Part shown: positions 37,001 through 44,655 of the stretch, piece by piece
How positions within the stretch are numbered: position 1 is the first letter of the stretch
Layout: every line of letters begins with the position of its first letter
From: PALSA-612 sp963776375
GTDB lineage: Bacteria; Actinomycetota; Thermoleophilia; Gaiellales; Gaiellaceae
Length of the DNA: 64,000 bases
Direction: 5' to 3'
NCBI GenBank assembly: GCA_963776375.1
Contig: CAVZMF010000001.1
Coordinates: 496,001-560,000, forward strand
The notes under the pieces: model-generated
The model's input: the letters and a program-made list of their open reading frames with translations, nothing else
Told to the model about the DNA's origin: nothing
Database searches by the model: none
Made by a program: the position numbers and the translations under genes

Positions 37001-37486
37001 TGGCCACCGCAACTGCAACCCGCACGCGTGCGGCCGAAGGAGTTCCACTTCCCCGTCTCGGTCGAGTGGATCGGCGAGCGCCGCGTCACCGCCAACGTCG
37101 AAGGCAAGCAACCGATCGAGATCACCCCGCCACCCGTCTTCCGCGGCACCGACCCATCGACCTGGAGCCCCGAAGACTTCTTCGTCGCCGCAGCAGCATC
37201 CTGCCTCGCCGTCACCTTCACCGGCCTCGCCGCACAAGCCGGACTCGACTACGCGTCGCTCGCCGTCGACAGCGACGGAGTCGCAGGCATGCGCGAGGAC
37301 GGACGCTTCGGCTTCACCCGACTCCTCCTCCGAATCGCGGTCGAGACCGACCCGGCCGACGAGAAACTGGCGCGAGATCTCGCCCAGAAAGCAGAAGACA
37401 CCTGCCTCGTCTCCGCCTCGCTCAACCTCCCCGTCAAGACCGTGATCGAGGTGAACCCTGCGAATTCAGCCGAGGAGTTCGCGTAA
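37000..37486 (+). CDS. OsmC/Ohr-family peroxiredoxin-like protein, one frameshift near the start
   Basis: About 162 residues if read from ATG 37000, which overlaps the thioredoxin stop, with one extra G near 37030 removed; otherwise a GTG at 37028 must be used. The two redox cysteines of the family are in AAASCLAVTFTG and EDTCLVSASLN. OsmC proteins reduce organic hydroperoxides using thiols, which suits the upstream thioredoxin gene. The operon thioredoxin-OsmC opposes ArsR-MMPL. Confidence 0.85.
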
Positions 37487-37532
37487 CGCGTCGAGCGGGG
37501 AGGCTAAGGACGACTAGCGCCGCGGTCGCGAC

Positions 37533-38270
37533 TCACGTCGGGGTCGTGCCGCTGTTTCGGTGCTGTAGCGCTTGGACCCGCTCCCAGAAGATGCGCCAGC
37601 GTCGTTCGCTCTCGTGTACCAGGACTGCGCTTTCCGCGAGCATGTCAGCGGCGCGGTCGATGAGTTCCGCTGCCGCGTACAGGTAGCGCGGAGCCAGACG
37701 GTCGTTCCGCAAGTCCTCTCGGATCGCGGAGGGGGTGAAGTCGACCTGGTCGAGGATTTCGTTGGCACGACGCAGCAGATTGGCGATGATCGTGCTGAGC
37801 ATCGCGTTCTGCCAGTTGGCGGCGATGATTCGGTGGCGTTCCCCGAGCAGGTCTGCAAGCGGCGCTATCGGAAGCAGGCCAAGGGCAGAGTTCCAGGTGG
37901 ACTGCATCGCCTCTGCGAGCCAGATACCTGTCTGCTCATGATCGTCCGCCATCGTTGCCAGTTCACGCTTGAGGCGGGTGACCTCGGCAGGCTCGCCCTC
38001 ACCTTCGAGGAACAAGACGCCCATCGTCTCGATGGCTGTCTGGTTGTTGAGGTCGTCGCAGCCCGCGTAGGGGTTGGCGTGCTCGACCGCATGTGGAGTC
38101 GAGGCCATCCAGTGTCCAGCTAGCGCCTTGAGCGTGCGCGAAAGTCGTTGGAGTGCAAGCGCGTCGGTGAGCGGCGCTTGCGAGTAGAAGAGTTCGTGTT
38201 CGCGGTGAGAGCGAGCAAGGTTCTCTATCTGCGTGAGGATCATGATCGGGTCTTGCTCTTGCGTCGTCAT
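37533..38270 (-). CDS. hypothetical protein
   Basis: 245 residues from ATG 38270, preferred because AAGGAG lies 9 bases upstream (an ATG 3 codons earlier touches that RBS). It is mostly helical and soluble, rich in Ala, Glu and Arg, without cysteine-pair motifs or membrane segments. I recognise no family. It lies 28 bases after the membrane protein gene on the same strand, so they probably form an operon. Confidence 0.6.
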   Translation of the reverse strand: MTTQEQDPIMILTQIENLARSHREHELFYSQAPLTDALALQRLSRTLKALAGHWMASTPHAVEHANPYAGCDDLNNQTAIETMGVLFLEGEGEPAEVTRLKRELATMADDHEQTGIWLAEAMQSTWNSALGLLPIAPLADLLGERHRIIAANWQNAMLSTIIANLLRRANEILDQVDFTPSAIREDLRNDRLAPRYLYAAAELIDRAADMLAESAVLVHESERRWRIFWERVQALQHRNSGTTPT

Positions 38271-38298
38271 TCTCGGCATCTCCTTCGTCCTGGCCGGG

Positions 38299-39027
38299 CT
38301 ATTGGTGCGGTGGCAGGAAGGTGTCGGTCTTGTAGCTGTGGATCACTGCTGAGACGTGGAGTGCAATGTGGGCGATGGGCGCACCGAGCGGGTTGAGAGT
38401 GAGAAGTGTTGGCGCGCTCCAGATTGCTGTGCCGCGCATGGGAGTGCCGATCTTGCCGGAGCGGAAGTCGGAGTACCCGGCGTGGTAGACCGCTGTGAAC
38501 CCGAACGCCATGCCTAGCGCGAGCGCGCCTGTCGCAAGCGTTCGGAGCAGATACTCCCTGCCACGCTTGTACGGGATAGCCGCGAAGACAGCGAGCACAG
38601 GGAACGTGCCGAGCAGGATGCCGTCGGCTGCGCCGTACACGACTCCTCGCCACAAGATCTCCGCCCCGAAGGTCGCGCCAGCGGGATGCGACGTTCCCGT
38701 GTCCTTGAACACGATGGCGGCGAGAACCCCTCCCGCGATCAATCCGAGCGCGACCGCCCAGTTCCAGTTGTGGGCGAAGAACTCACGGACGTTCAGATCG
38801 CTTGCCCGAATCCACGCAGCGAACAGGGCGAACACGGACAGCGAGTAGATCGCGTAGTAGAGGTCCCGTGGAACGCTGATCACGTCCGCGAACACGAACG
38901 GCACCAAGAACGCGAACAGTGCCCCTCCGCCGAGCCACAGCCACTGGTTCGCCTGCTCGGCATGGTGTAGCCGCGCGACACGTCCGGATACCGAAGGCGC
39001 GCGTAGCGGGGTCGGGGCAACCGTCAT
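38299..39027 (-). CDS. multi-pass membrane protein, weakly CPBP-protease-like
   Basis: 242 residues from ATG 39027 (AGGAGG 8 bases upstream), with about seven hydrophobic segments. EILWRGVVYGAADG resembles motif 1 of CPBP intramembrane proteases but has AE instead of EE; later AHIALHVSAVIHS could supply the histidines. Protease activity is doubtful. It is upstream of the unknown 245-residue protein gene. Confidence 0.55.
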   Translation of the reverse strand: MTVAPTPLRAPSVSGRVARLHHAEQANQWLWLGGGALFAFLVPFVFADVISVPRDLYYAIYSLSVFALFAAWIRASDLNVREFFAHNWNWAVALGLIAGGVLAAIVFKDTGTSHPAGATFGAEILWRGVVYGAADGILLGTFPVLAVFAAIPYKRGREYLLRTLATGALALGMAFGFTAVYHAGYSDFRSGKIGTPMRGTAIWSAPTLLTLNPLGAPIAHIALHVSAVIHSYKTDTFLPPHQ

Positions 39028-39162
39028 TCCGATCACCTCCTGGAGTTGCTGCCCTCCACCCTCAGGCCACGTCTCCCTGTGCGCATCGGGGACACGCCCC
39101 TCTTGCGTTGCGGGTAGTCCGCACGGCTATTCCCCACGCAGTCTTGCCTCCGCAAGCCGCGG

Positions 39163-39345
39163 CTACGGTGCCTCTGGATGAACCGCTCGAACACAGGCGT
39201 ACTGCACCGACACGGACACCATGTCCACGACAGCCTCGTCAGTGCGCTGCCGATCGAACAGATGCACGTACCGGCGCTCGGTGATCGTGCTCGACTCGTT
39301 CCGCATCAAGGCGGCAAGCACGGTGGATGTGATGCCTCGGTCGAT
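39163..39345 (-). pseudogene. tyrosine recombinase (integrase) C-terminal remnant 1
   Basis: The minus strand encodes ESSTITERRYVHLFDRQRTDE and then an unrelated tail to a TAG at 39163. The RYVHLFD box holds the nucleophilic Tyr of phage-type integrases. The catalytic Arg and His regions are absent, so only the last 50-60 residues remain. A second, similar tail lies 0.4 kb away. Confidence 0.6.
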
Positions 39346-39352
39346 CGGCCGG

Positions 39353-39619
39353 TCATTGGGGGATGGGGTCTGCTTCCAGCGACCAAGAACCGTCGCTGAG
39401 GGCGGCGTTGCCGAGGTCGGTCACGCGGTAGGCGAGCTTGCCGGCGCGCTCGCCGGCAACTTCGAGGAATCCTCGGCCGATCAGGTCTGCGAGCTCTGAG
39501 TGCAGCGCCTGCGCGAACTGGATCTCATCCTCGCTCAGTGGCTCCAGTGTCAGCGGGTTGTAGCGGTCGGGTCCGGCGGCGTGGTGCTTGCGCAGGCTTT
39601 CCTCGATCGTGGCTGTCAT
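39353..39619 (-). CDS. small hypothetical protein between integrase tails
   Basis: 88 residues from ATG 39619 with AAAGGAG upstream. It is acidic and mainly helical (LSEDEIQFAQALHSELADLI), with no recognised family. It could be a small regulator of the lost element. Its stop is just before integrase remnant 1 and its start is 41 bases from remnant 2. Confidence 0.55.
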   Translation of the reverse strand: MTATIEESLRKHHAAGPDRYNPLTLEPLSEDEIQFAQALHSELADLIGRGFLEVAGERAGKLAYRVTDLGNAALSDGSWSLEADPIPQ

Positions 39620-39659
39620 TTGACGTTCTCCTTTCATGTGGTCGGGTGATGCTGTGGCC

Positions 39660-39766
39660 TCATCCGAAACTTGCCGGTTGCATGGCTTGGCGCACCTGGT
39701 CGTCGGTGCGCTGCCGGTCGAACAGATGGATGTACCGCTGCTCGGTGATCGTGCTCGACTCGTGCC
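39660..39766 (-). pseudogene. tyrosine recombinase (integrase) C-terminal remnant 2
   Basis: The minus strand encodes HESSTITEQRYIHLFDRQ and then RTDDQVRQAMQ, ending at TGA 39660. It again has the catalytic Tyr box and is about three quarters identical to remnant 1 over 24 residues. The upstream part is lost. Confidence 0.6.
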
Positions 39767-39780
39767 CCCCACCAGCGCAG

Positions 39781-39963
39781 TCAGCTTCGCGGTCGCCGAC
39801 TTCCCTGCGTCGGCCTCGCCCCCGCCTCCAACGCGAGCGCAGCCCCCTCCAACCTCGCGACCACCCGCCTCGGTGCCGTCAGGTCACCAGACTCCACCCG
39901 GGCGAGGATCGCCCGGAGCAGGTCGGCTGCGGCGCGCAGCTCGGCCTTCGTCACGGCTGTCAT
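39781..39963 (-). CDS. small hypothetical protein
   Basis: 60 residues from ATG 39963. One amphipathic helix-rich domain (LRAAADLLRAILARVESGDL), basic tail, no recognised family. It lies just upstream of integrase remnant 2. It might be an accessory gene of the same element; weak support. Confidence 0.4.
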   Translation of the reverse strand: MTAVTKAELRAAADLLRAILARVESGDLTAPRRVVARLEGAALALEAGARPTQGSRRPRS

Positions 39964-40100
39964 GGTCGCAGCTATCGACCCTGGCGACTCGACCGCGCGG
40001 ACCGGCCCATCGACGCCGTGGTCGCGCTCGCGATGGCGCCCGACAGGGCTGAGCAGGTCGAGCAGCCCGCGAGCTACTCGGCTGGCTCTATCAAGAACTA

Positions 40101-40128
40101 GCGGGCGGCTCGTCACCGAACCGCCCGC
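40101..40128 (-). terminator. hairpin terminator after the secreted 146-residue protein
   Basis: Perfect 8-bp arms GCGGGCGG / CCGCCCGC with a 12-base loop, 60 bases beyond the stop of the minus-strand gene at 40188. The 224 bases between 39963 and 40188 show no gene. Confidence 0.55.
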
Positions 40129-40187
40129 AGTGCATCTGCCGCTACGCGGCCCCGGGCGTGGTGCCCCGAGCCGCGTCTGCGGTCGAA

Positions 40188-40628
40188 TCAGGCGTTGTAG
40201 TGGACCTGAATGTTGCCCGCCGTAATGGGGTACTGCAGGTCGCCCGTGCCCGCGTATGTGAAATAGTCGACGCCGATTCCCGGCTCGCCGTTGTCGTAGA
40301 CCGTCCAGGTGAACGTGTTCCCGACCGAGATGCCTGGATACGTGCTGGACGTAACGGTCGCGCTGAAGGTGGCCGTCGTGGCGTTCTGAACGTCCGCGTT
40401 GACGACGTTGGCGGTATAAGAGCCGTTCGCGTCCTGGTAGAAGACGCTCCCCTTGTCCCCGGTCGCCCCGAGGTCGTGGGCGTCGAACACCCAGTGCGCG
40501 TTCAGGCCACCGTTGTTGAACCACAGATCAGCTGTCGCCTTGTTCGCAGGGCCGTTCCCAGCAAACGCCGCTGGAATGACCAGAGCCGCAGCGAGCACGG
40601 CCAGGGCCAGCAGCAAGACTTTCTTCAC
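40188..40628 (-). CDS. secreted beta-rich hypothetical protein
   Basis: 146 residues from GTG 40628 with GGAGGTAACTA upstream. The signal peptide (KKVLLLALAVLAAALVIPAA, cleavage probably after AFA) is clear. The mature part is rich in Thr, Asn, Val and Tyr, with no cysteine, suggesting a small extracellular beta-sandwich. No family recognised. The 213 bases upstream contain a small GACCC-AAAT-GGGTC inverted repeat at 40712-40725. Confidence 0.65.
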   Translation of the reverse strand: MKKVLLLALAVLAAALVIPAAFAGNGPANKATADLWFNNGGLNAHWVFDAHDLGATGDKGSVFYQDANGSYTANVVNADVQNATTATFSATVTSSTYPGISVGNTFTWTVYDNGEPGIGVDYFTYAGTGDLQYPITAGNIQVHYNA

Positions 40629-40841
40629 TAGTTACCTCCATTTCCATTGGCAATCAATCGTGATCGCCCTATCTCCCAGCAAGCATGTACTTCCCTCACC
40701 TCGCCGGCTAGGACCCAAATGGGTCAATTCAACTATCTCTCGGCGAGCCGTCGCCCTCCATCCGGGGTTCTCCGCACCGTCCATACGGGCCGACACTGTC
40801 TTTTGCGCGAGACAGGAGCCGCGAAGCGGGATAGAGGAGCC

Positions 40842-41243
40842 TCAAAAATCCGACTCGGCGGCGCCGTTGCCTCCCTGTCCGGTCTGGAGGTGGTGCTGGG
40901 CTGCCTCGGCGTCCTCGTCAAGTCTGAGCAGCGACGCCTGCCGGGTGATGTCACGGTCGACCTTCGCGGGTGGGTCGTCCTGCTCCACGATCTCGCGGAG
41001 TAGGTCGTTCACCATCCCCTCGAGCGGCCACTGGTTCTCCGCGATGTGGAAGCGGACATCGACCTGGCGCGTCTCTCCCGTCTGCCTGTGCCGCAGGTTG
41101 AAGAGTTGGCCGCACAGTTCGATGTCGATGCTTTCTAGCTGGTAGGTGAGCTTCGGGTCATCGAGGTCCACCGGGCGCCCGTCTCTCCGGGTGATGTCGG
41201 CTGGCTCTGACGGCTCACTCAGCGAGCAGTTGCATATCGGCAA
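40842..41243 (-). CDS. hypothetical protein after the nucleotidyltransferase gene
   Basis: 133 residues if the TTG at 41243 is used; it then overlaps the nucleotidyltransferase gene by 29 bases, so the real start is unsure. It is hydrophilic and acidic, with a beta-rich middle (RQVDVRFHIAENQWPLEG). No family recognised. Translational coupling to the upstream gene is likely. Confidence 0.5.
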   Translation of the reverse strand: MPICNCSLSEPSEPADITRRDGRPVDLDDPKLTYQLESIDIELCGQLFNLRHRQTGETRQVDVRFHIAENQWPLEGMVNDLLREIVEQDDPPAKVDRDITRQASLLRLDEDAEAAQHHLQTGQGGNGAAESDF

Positions 41244-41727
41244 CGTGATGCACTGGTAGCTCGTAGCCGATGTGTGCGTCCCGCTGCATTTCGGCTGTCA
41301 GGCAACGCACAGATTGCCCTCCTACCACGCCGCGTCCCTGTAGCCCGTCGGCTGCCATCTGGTAAGGCGATGTCCACAGGGTCGTGATCGCACCATCAGC
41401 CTCCTGCCGAATCACGTGAGTGTCGATCTCGCGGCCGTCTGCGTGCGCATACACGAACGCAGTCGCCTGTCGCTCCGACCCCGACCACGAAACGTCGCGA
41501 ACCCGCCACGTCTCGTCGTCCCACACGTACTGGAACTCGAAGCCGAGGTCATCCAGGCGTTGGCGGAAACGTTCGAGAGCCGACACCTCAACGAGCACGT
41601 CTAGGTCATGGTGCTCCCGCGTCTGCCGACCGAGCAACGCGTCCACGCCCCACCCGCCGATTAGCCACAACTCGACCCCATGCTCCTCCATGTCGAGGTA
41701 GAGGGCCGCGACTTGGTCGGGGCGCAT
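41215..41727 (-). CDS. aminoglycoside/lincosamide nucleotidyltransferase-like protein
   Basis: 170 residues from ATG 41727. WLIGGWGVDALLGRQTREHH followed by DLDVLV is the nucleotidyltransferase motif (GGWGxD and DLD) of the aminoglycoside-2''-adenylyltransferase-like family, which also includes many proteins with no link to resistance. Full length for the family. Its place in a region of integrase scraps suggests transfer, but a resistance role is not shown. Confidence 0.7.
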   Translation of the reverse strand: MRPDQVAALYLDMEEHGVELWLIGGWGVDALLGRQTREHHDLDVLVEVSALERFRQRLDDLGFEFQYVWDDETWRVRDVSWSGSERQATAFVYAHADGREIDTHVIRQEADGAITTLWTSPYQMAADGLQGRGVVGGQSVRCLTAEMQRDAHIGYELPVHHVADMQLLAE

Positions 41728-41970
41728 CAGCCGAAGCTAGCCTTATTGCGCGGAGCAGGGGCGAAGCGGGATGGACGCTCGCGCTCAAAAACGCGCGGCC
41801 GAGTCTTGGCGCAGGCTCGAGCTTGCGCTACGGGGTGACGACCTCGGGCACCGTTGCTTTCCGTGTGGGCGGGCAGTACGGTGGGAGAGCGAGCCGTCCC
41901 ACCCGAGAGCACCGTCGAAGCCGAGCGAGCCGGGGCATGGGAGAGCACCGTGTAGCTGAAGCGAAGAAGT

Positions 41971-41999
41971 GAGAGCCGTCCGAGCGAAGGGCGGCTCTC
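41971..41999. terminator. hairpin in the non-coding stretch
   Basis: GAGAGCCG / CGGCTCTC, 8-bp arms with a 13-base loop and no T-run. The gene it would serve is unclear. Confidence 0.4.
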
Positions 42000-42164
42000 G
42001 CCTTGATCTTCCGGCGCAGCGCCGGTGACGGACGGTCGAGCGACGACGGCGACGGCCGCACCTTGGACGCCTTCGGACTGTGCTCCGGGCAGCAGCAATG
42101 CGCGGCTCGCGTTTCTACCCGACCTTCTACCGATCTCAGCCGATCTCCCATGACCTGAGAGGAA

Positions 42165-42188
42165 GGAGCGGGGCCGGAACCCCGCTCC
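42165..42188. terminator. strong hairpin before the tRNA-Ser fragment
   Basis: Perfect 9-bp arms GGAGCGGGG / CCCCGCTCC with a 6-base loop, 28 bases before the tRNA-like sequence. It resembles an intrinsic terminator, but no gene ends just before it. Confidence 0.5.
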
Positions 42189-42216
42189 CCTGCTTGACAT
42201 CACCAACTCGCTGCGA

Positions 42217-42277
42217 ACTCGAAAACCGTTTCGGGCGGTTCCGTCCGACGAGGGTTCAAATCCCTCCCCCTCCGCCT
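42217..42277 (+). mobile_element. 3' half of a tRNA-Ser(CGA): probable att site scar
   Basis: The sequence begins in the anticodon loop (CTCGAAAACCG, anticodon CGA), continues through a long variable arm with a 6-bp stem (GGGCGG/CCGTCC), a T arm (GAGGGTTCAAATCCCTC) and the acceptor strand CCCCCTCCG ending near CCT. The 5' half is missing: no GGAGGGGG is found upstream. Integrases of the tyrosine type often use exactly the anticodon-to-3'-end half of a tRNA as their core site. With three integrase remnants nearby this is best read as attR or attL of an old element. Confidence 0.7.
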
Positions 42278-42441
42278 CACAGTGCCGAATCCCGCATCAG
42301 ACCGGGGGGTCGGCGTTGCCCGGAACGCTGTCGTCGTGGGCCCGGCCTCTCCGCTCTGATCCGCTGGGAACCGCTGCTCACTGGCGCTCACTGGCGCACA
42401 CGACGCATGCCACCTCCCTCCCTGGCCGACAGATCTCGTCT

Positions 42442-43161
42442 TCAGGCGGGCGCTGCGGGAGTCATCGCCACGCGCTCACTAGCGTCGGCTCGAAGGATCG
42501 GGGACGACGGCCTGAAGCCCTTCACCGTGCAGTAGACGCCGAGCGACAGCTCCCACAAGCCCTCCGGGATCGTCGCGATGCCCTGAAAGGCTCCGCCCTT
42601 GTCGGCGACACCGAACATGACGAGGGTGCCCGACAGGATGATCAGCGGTCCGCCGACGAGGCCGAGCCACGTCATCTGTCGCGGCACCAGGCCGGAGCTG
42701 TACATCAGGTAGCCGAGGATCAGCCCGTTCCCCCATCCGACGACCCAGCCCGGGCCGAGAAGGAACGTCCAGTCCTTGATCGCGGCGAGGGTGTAGGCGA
42801 CCGTGCCTTCGTTCACGCCCGCAACCTCTTGCTGCAACGTGACGATCCCCAGGACAGCGACGATGCCGACGAGGATGAAGGTGCACTCAAACAGGCGGGC
42901 GGCCACATACCCGAGCGCGAGCTCTTCGCTCTGTCGCCTGACGATCGGGAAGATCACGACGGCGGTGCCGATGTTCGCGATGATCAGCAGCAGCTCCAGG
43001 AGGGCTCCGAAGAAGATCCGGTTTGACTGCCCGCCACCCGCGATGTAGCCCACCGGGTCGTCGAGCACCGGCTGGAAAAGTGCGAGCGCAGAGATCGACG
43101 TGACGAACGTGACGAGGAAGAGCACGCCGAAGACCCGCGCCCTCTTCTGATCCAGACTCAC
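42442..43161 (-). CDS. DUF4386 membrane protein
   Basis: 239 residues from GTG 43161, chosen for the AGGGGG upstream (an open frame continues to 43212). Six to seven hydrophobic segments; VFGVLFLVTFVTSISALALF near the start and RLFECTFILVGIVAVL in the middle are typical of DUF4386. Function unknown. It follows integrase remnant 3 on the same strand. Confidence 0.75.
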   Translation of the reverse strand: MSLDQKRARVFGVLFLVTFVTSISALALFQPVLDDPVGYIAGGGQSNRIFFGALLELLLIIANIGTAVVIFPIVRRQSEELALGYVAARLFECTFILVGIVAVLGIVTLQQEVAGVNEGTVAYTLAAIKDWTFLLGPGWVVGWGNGLILGYLMYSSGLVPRQMTWLGLVGGPLIILSGTLVMFGVADKGGAFQGIATIPEGLWELSLGVYCTVKGFRPSSPILRADASERVAMTPAAPA

Positions 43162-43257
43162 CCCTTGACCCCCCTTCCCCGGCCGGTGGTGAGCAGGCGA
43201 ATTCCCACCCACCCTGACCGGCTACGACGCGAACCTAATCCTGCGGGCCAAGATTGT

Positions 43258-43490
43258 CTAGAGGCCGAATAGCATCTGTCTTTTGGTGCGAATTCGGGCC
43301 GACGGCACCTGGTCACGACACCCGACCTGCGAGATGTTAGGGAGCGACAGCCCCGGCCGGGTACCCGTCCACAGCACCGCTGCCTCCTTCTCGTTTCCCC
43401 GGCATCAGATGCCCCGTAGCGATCGAGCGTGATCATCACCGAGGCGTGGCCCATGTAGGTGGGAAGAGCCTTAGCGACAGTTGCCGGGCT
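43258..43490 (-). pseudogene. tyrosine recombinase (integrase) C-terminal remnant 3
   Basis: The minus strand reads ALPTYMGHASVMITLDRYG and, after one extra base, HLMPG, then continues to a TAG at 43258. GHASVMITLDRYGHLMPG is the His/Tyr end of a common phage-type integrase, of a different subtype from remnants 1 and 2. Only about 70 residues survive. Confidence 0.65.
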
Positions 43491-43502
43491 TCCTCCGGAA
43501 GC

Positions 43503-44462
43503 TCAATATTTCGCGTTGTTGCCGAGCGCGTCACCGCGGCCGAGCTTCCGCATCGACGTGTCTCCCTTCAAGATGTACGGCCACATGACGACGGTGTTGT
43601 CTCCGGCCTTGTTGCTCTCGACATGGTCGAACTGGCGAACATGTCCAAACTCGTGAGCCGCGACTGACTGGACGTCGAAATCGCCTACGGCCGGATCGAT
43701 CGACCAGTCTTCAGCGGTGCTGAAGCGGATATCCGACTCGACCGGGTTGCCCTCGTCGTCGTACCACGTGACAGTGCAGGCGATCGCCGCGCCGCAGTTC
43801 TGGACGTCTTTCAGGCTTCCCCATTCGACGACGTCCTTTCCGTCGTGTGTGGAACGACTGTCCGTGCGGCCCTGGTACTCGCCCACCACTTTCGCATTGT
43901 CGGCGTAGCCGCACCAGTTGATGTTGTTCGCCCACTCGGAATATGCCGAGCGGAGGGCGTTGACGACCTTGTCCGGAGGGAGGTTGCCAGGCGTCTTGCC
44001 GATCCACCACTTCCACGGCTGCTGCCAGAAGCGCTTTCCGATCTGGTCGTATGCGTCGTTGTCGCAACTGACCTTGGCCCCCGGGGGCTGGGACGTGGTG
44101 GCGGCAAAAGACGCGTCTGCGGCGAACCGAAGCGTGCCCGAACGACGAAAGAAACGAACATCGAGCATCCGACCCAGTCGGTCGACACGCGAGTACGCGA
44201 ATCTCGAGCCGTCGGCACGGAACAACGTGCAGAGGACGAGGCTGCCGACGATGGGGCGGGCGGTCGCCCTGCCACCCTTCGGAACGGCGAAACGGGGCGA
44301 TCCACCCGACGGCGGCGAGAGGCGCAGGCTGCAGGGACGGATCTCCGCTGAAGTCGAGGCGACAGGTCCCTGCGCCGCCTCCCCGCTAGGCGTGGCGCCG
44401 ATGGTGACCGCGACGGCTGCGACGATCACCCCAACGGAGGTGGAGACGTATGCGAGCGGCAT
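43503..44462 (-). CDS. secreted matrixin-like zinc metalloprotease
   Basis: 319 residues from ATG 44462, where a signal peptide or anchor begins (LAYVSTSVGVIVAAVAVTIG); an open frame continues upstream without signal features. AAHEFGHVRQFDH provides the HExxHxxxxxH zinc site of metzincins and VVMWPYI a Met-turn. The N-terminal part of about 150 residues is unrecognised. It should act outside the cell as a protease. Downstream is only the integrase remnant. Confidence 0.75.
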   Translation of the reverse strand: MPLAYVSTSVGVIVAAVAVTIGATPSGEAAQGPVASTSAEIRPCSLRLSPPSGGSPRFAVPKGGRATARPIVGSLVLCTLFRADGSRFAYSRVDRLGRMLDVRFFRRSGTLRFAADASFAATTSQPPGAKVSCDNDAYDQIGKRFWQQPWKWWIGKTPGNLPPDKVVNALRSAYSEWANNINWCGYADNAKVVGEYQGRTDSRSTHDGKDVVEWGSLKDVQNCGAAIACTVTWYDDEGNPVESDIRFSTAEDWSIDPAVGDFDVQSVAAHEFGHVRQFDHVESNKAGDNTVVMWPYILKGDTSMRKLGRGDALGNNAKY

Positions 44463-44655
44463 TTCGCGATCCGGTGCCGCGTCCGGGGGACGAGCATAGC
44501 GGACGTCTACGCTGTCCCGGGTACGGCTGGGCACCCCGAAGCTTGCTCGGCTCACGTCGAGTAGCTCAAACCCTCTGCATCGCAGGTCGCATCGCGATAA
44601 CCTCATCCCTTGGGGATGACGGCTCCCGGTTGGGAGCGCACTAGCTTGGGCGCGA

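Larger units (their letters stand above)
41728..42210. other. non-coding stretch with hairpins
   Basis: No convincing gene is seen in these 480 bases; the open frames present are short and of poor composition. It holds loosely repeated GAGAGC..CCGTC units (41885, 41905, 41941) and two stable hairpins listed separately, leading up to the tRNA-Ser fragment. It probably is the edge of an integrated element. Confidence 0.5.

Noticed and set aside
40712..40725. GACCC-AAAT-GGGTC as an operator of the secreted 146-residue protein gene
   Set aside because: Five-base arms at more than 80 bases from the start and no matching -10/-35 pair; too weak to list as a site.
41885..41951. GAGAGC..CCGTC units as a CRISPR-like or tandem repeat array
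   Set aside because: Only three imperfect units with unequal spacing (20 and 36 bases) and no conserved length.
42189..42277. A complete tRNA-Ser gene
   Set aside because: The 3' half is clear, but no acceptor 5' strand, D arm or 5' anticodon stem can be found upstream.
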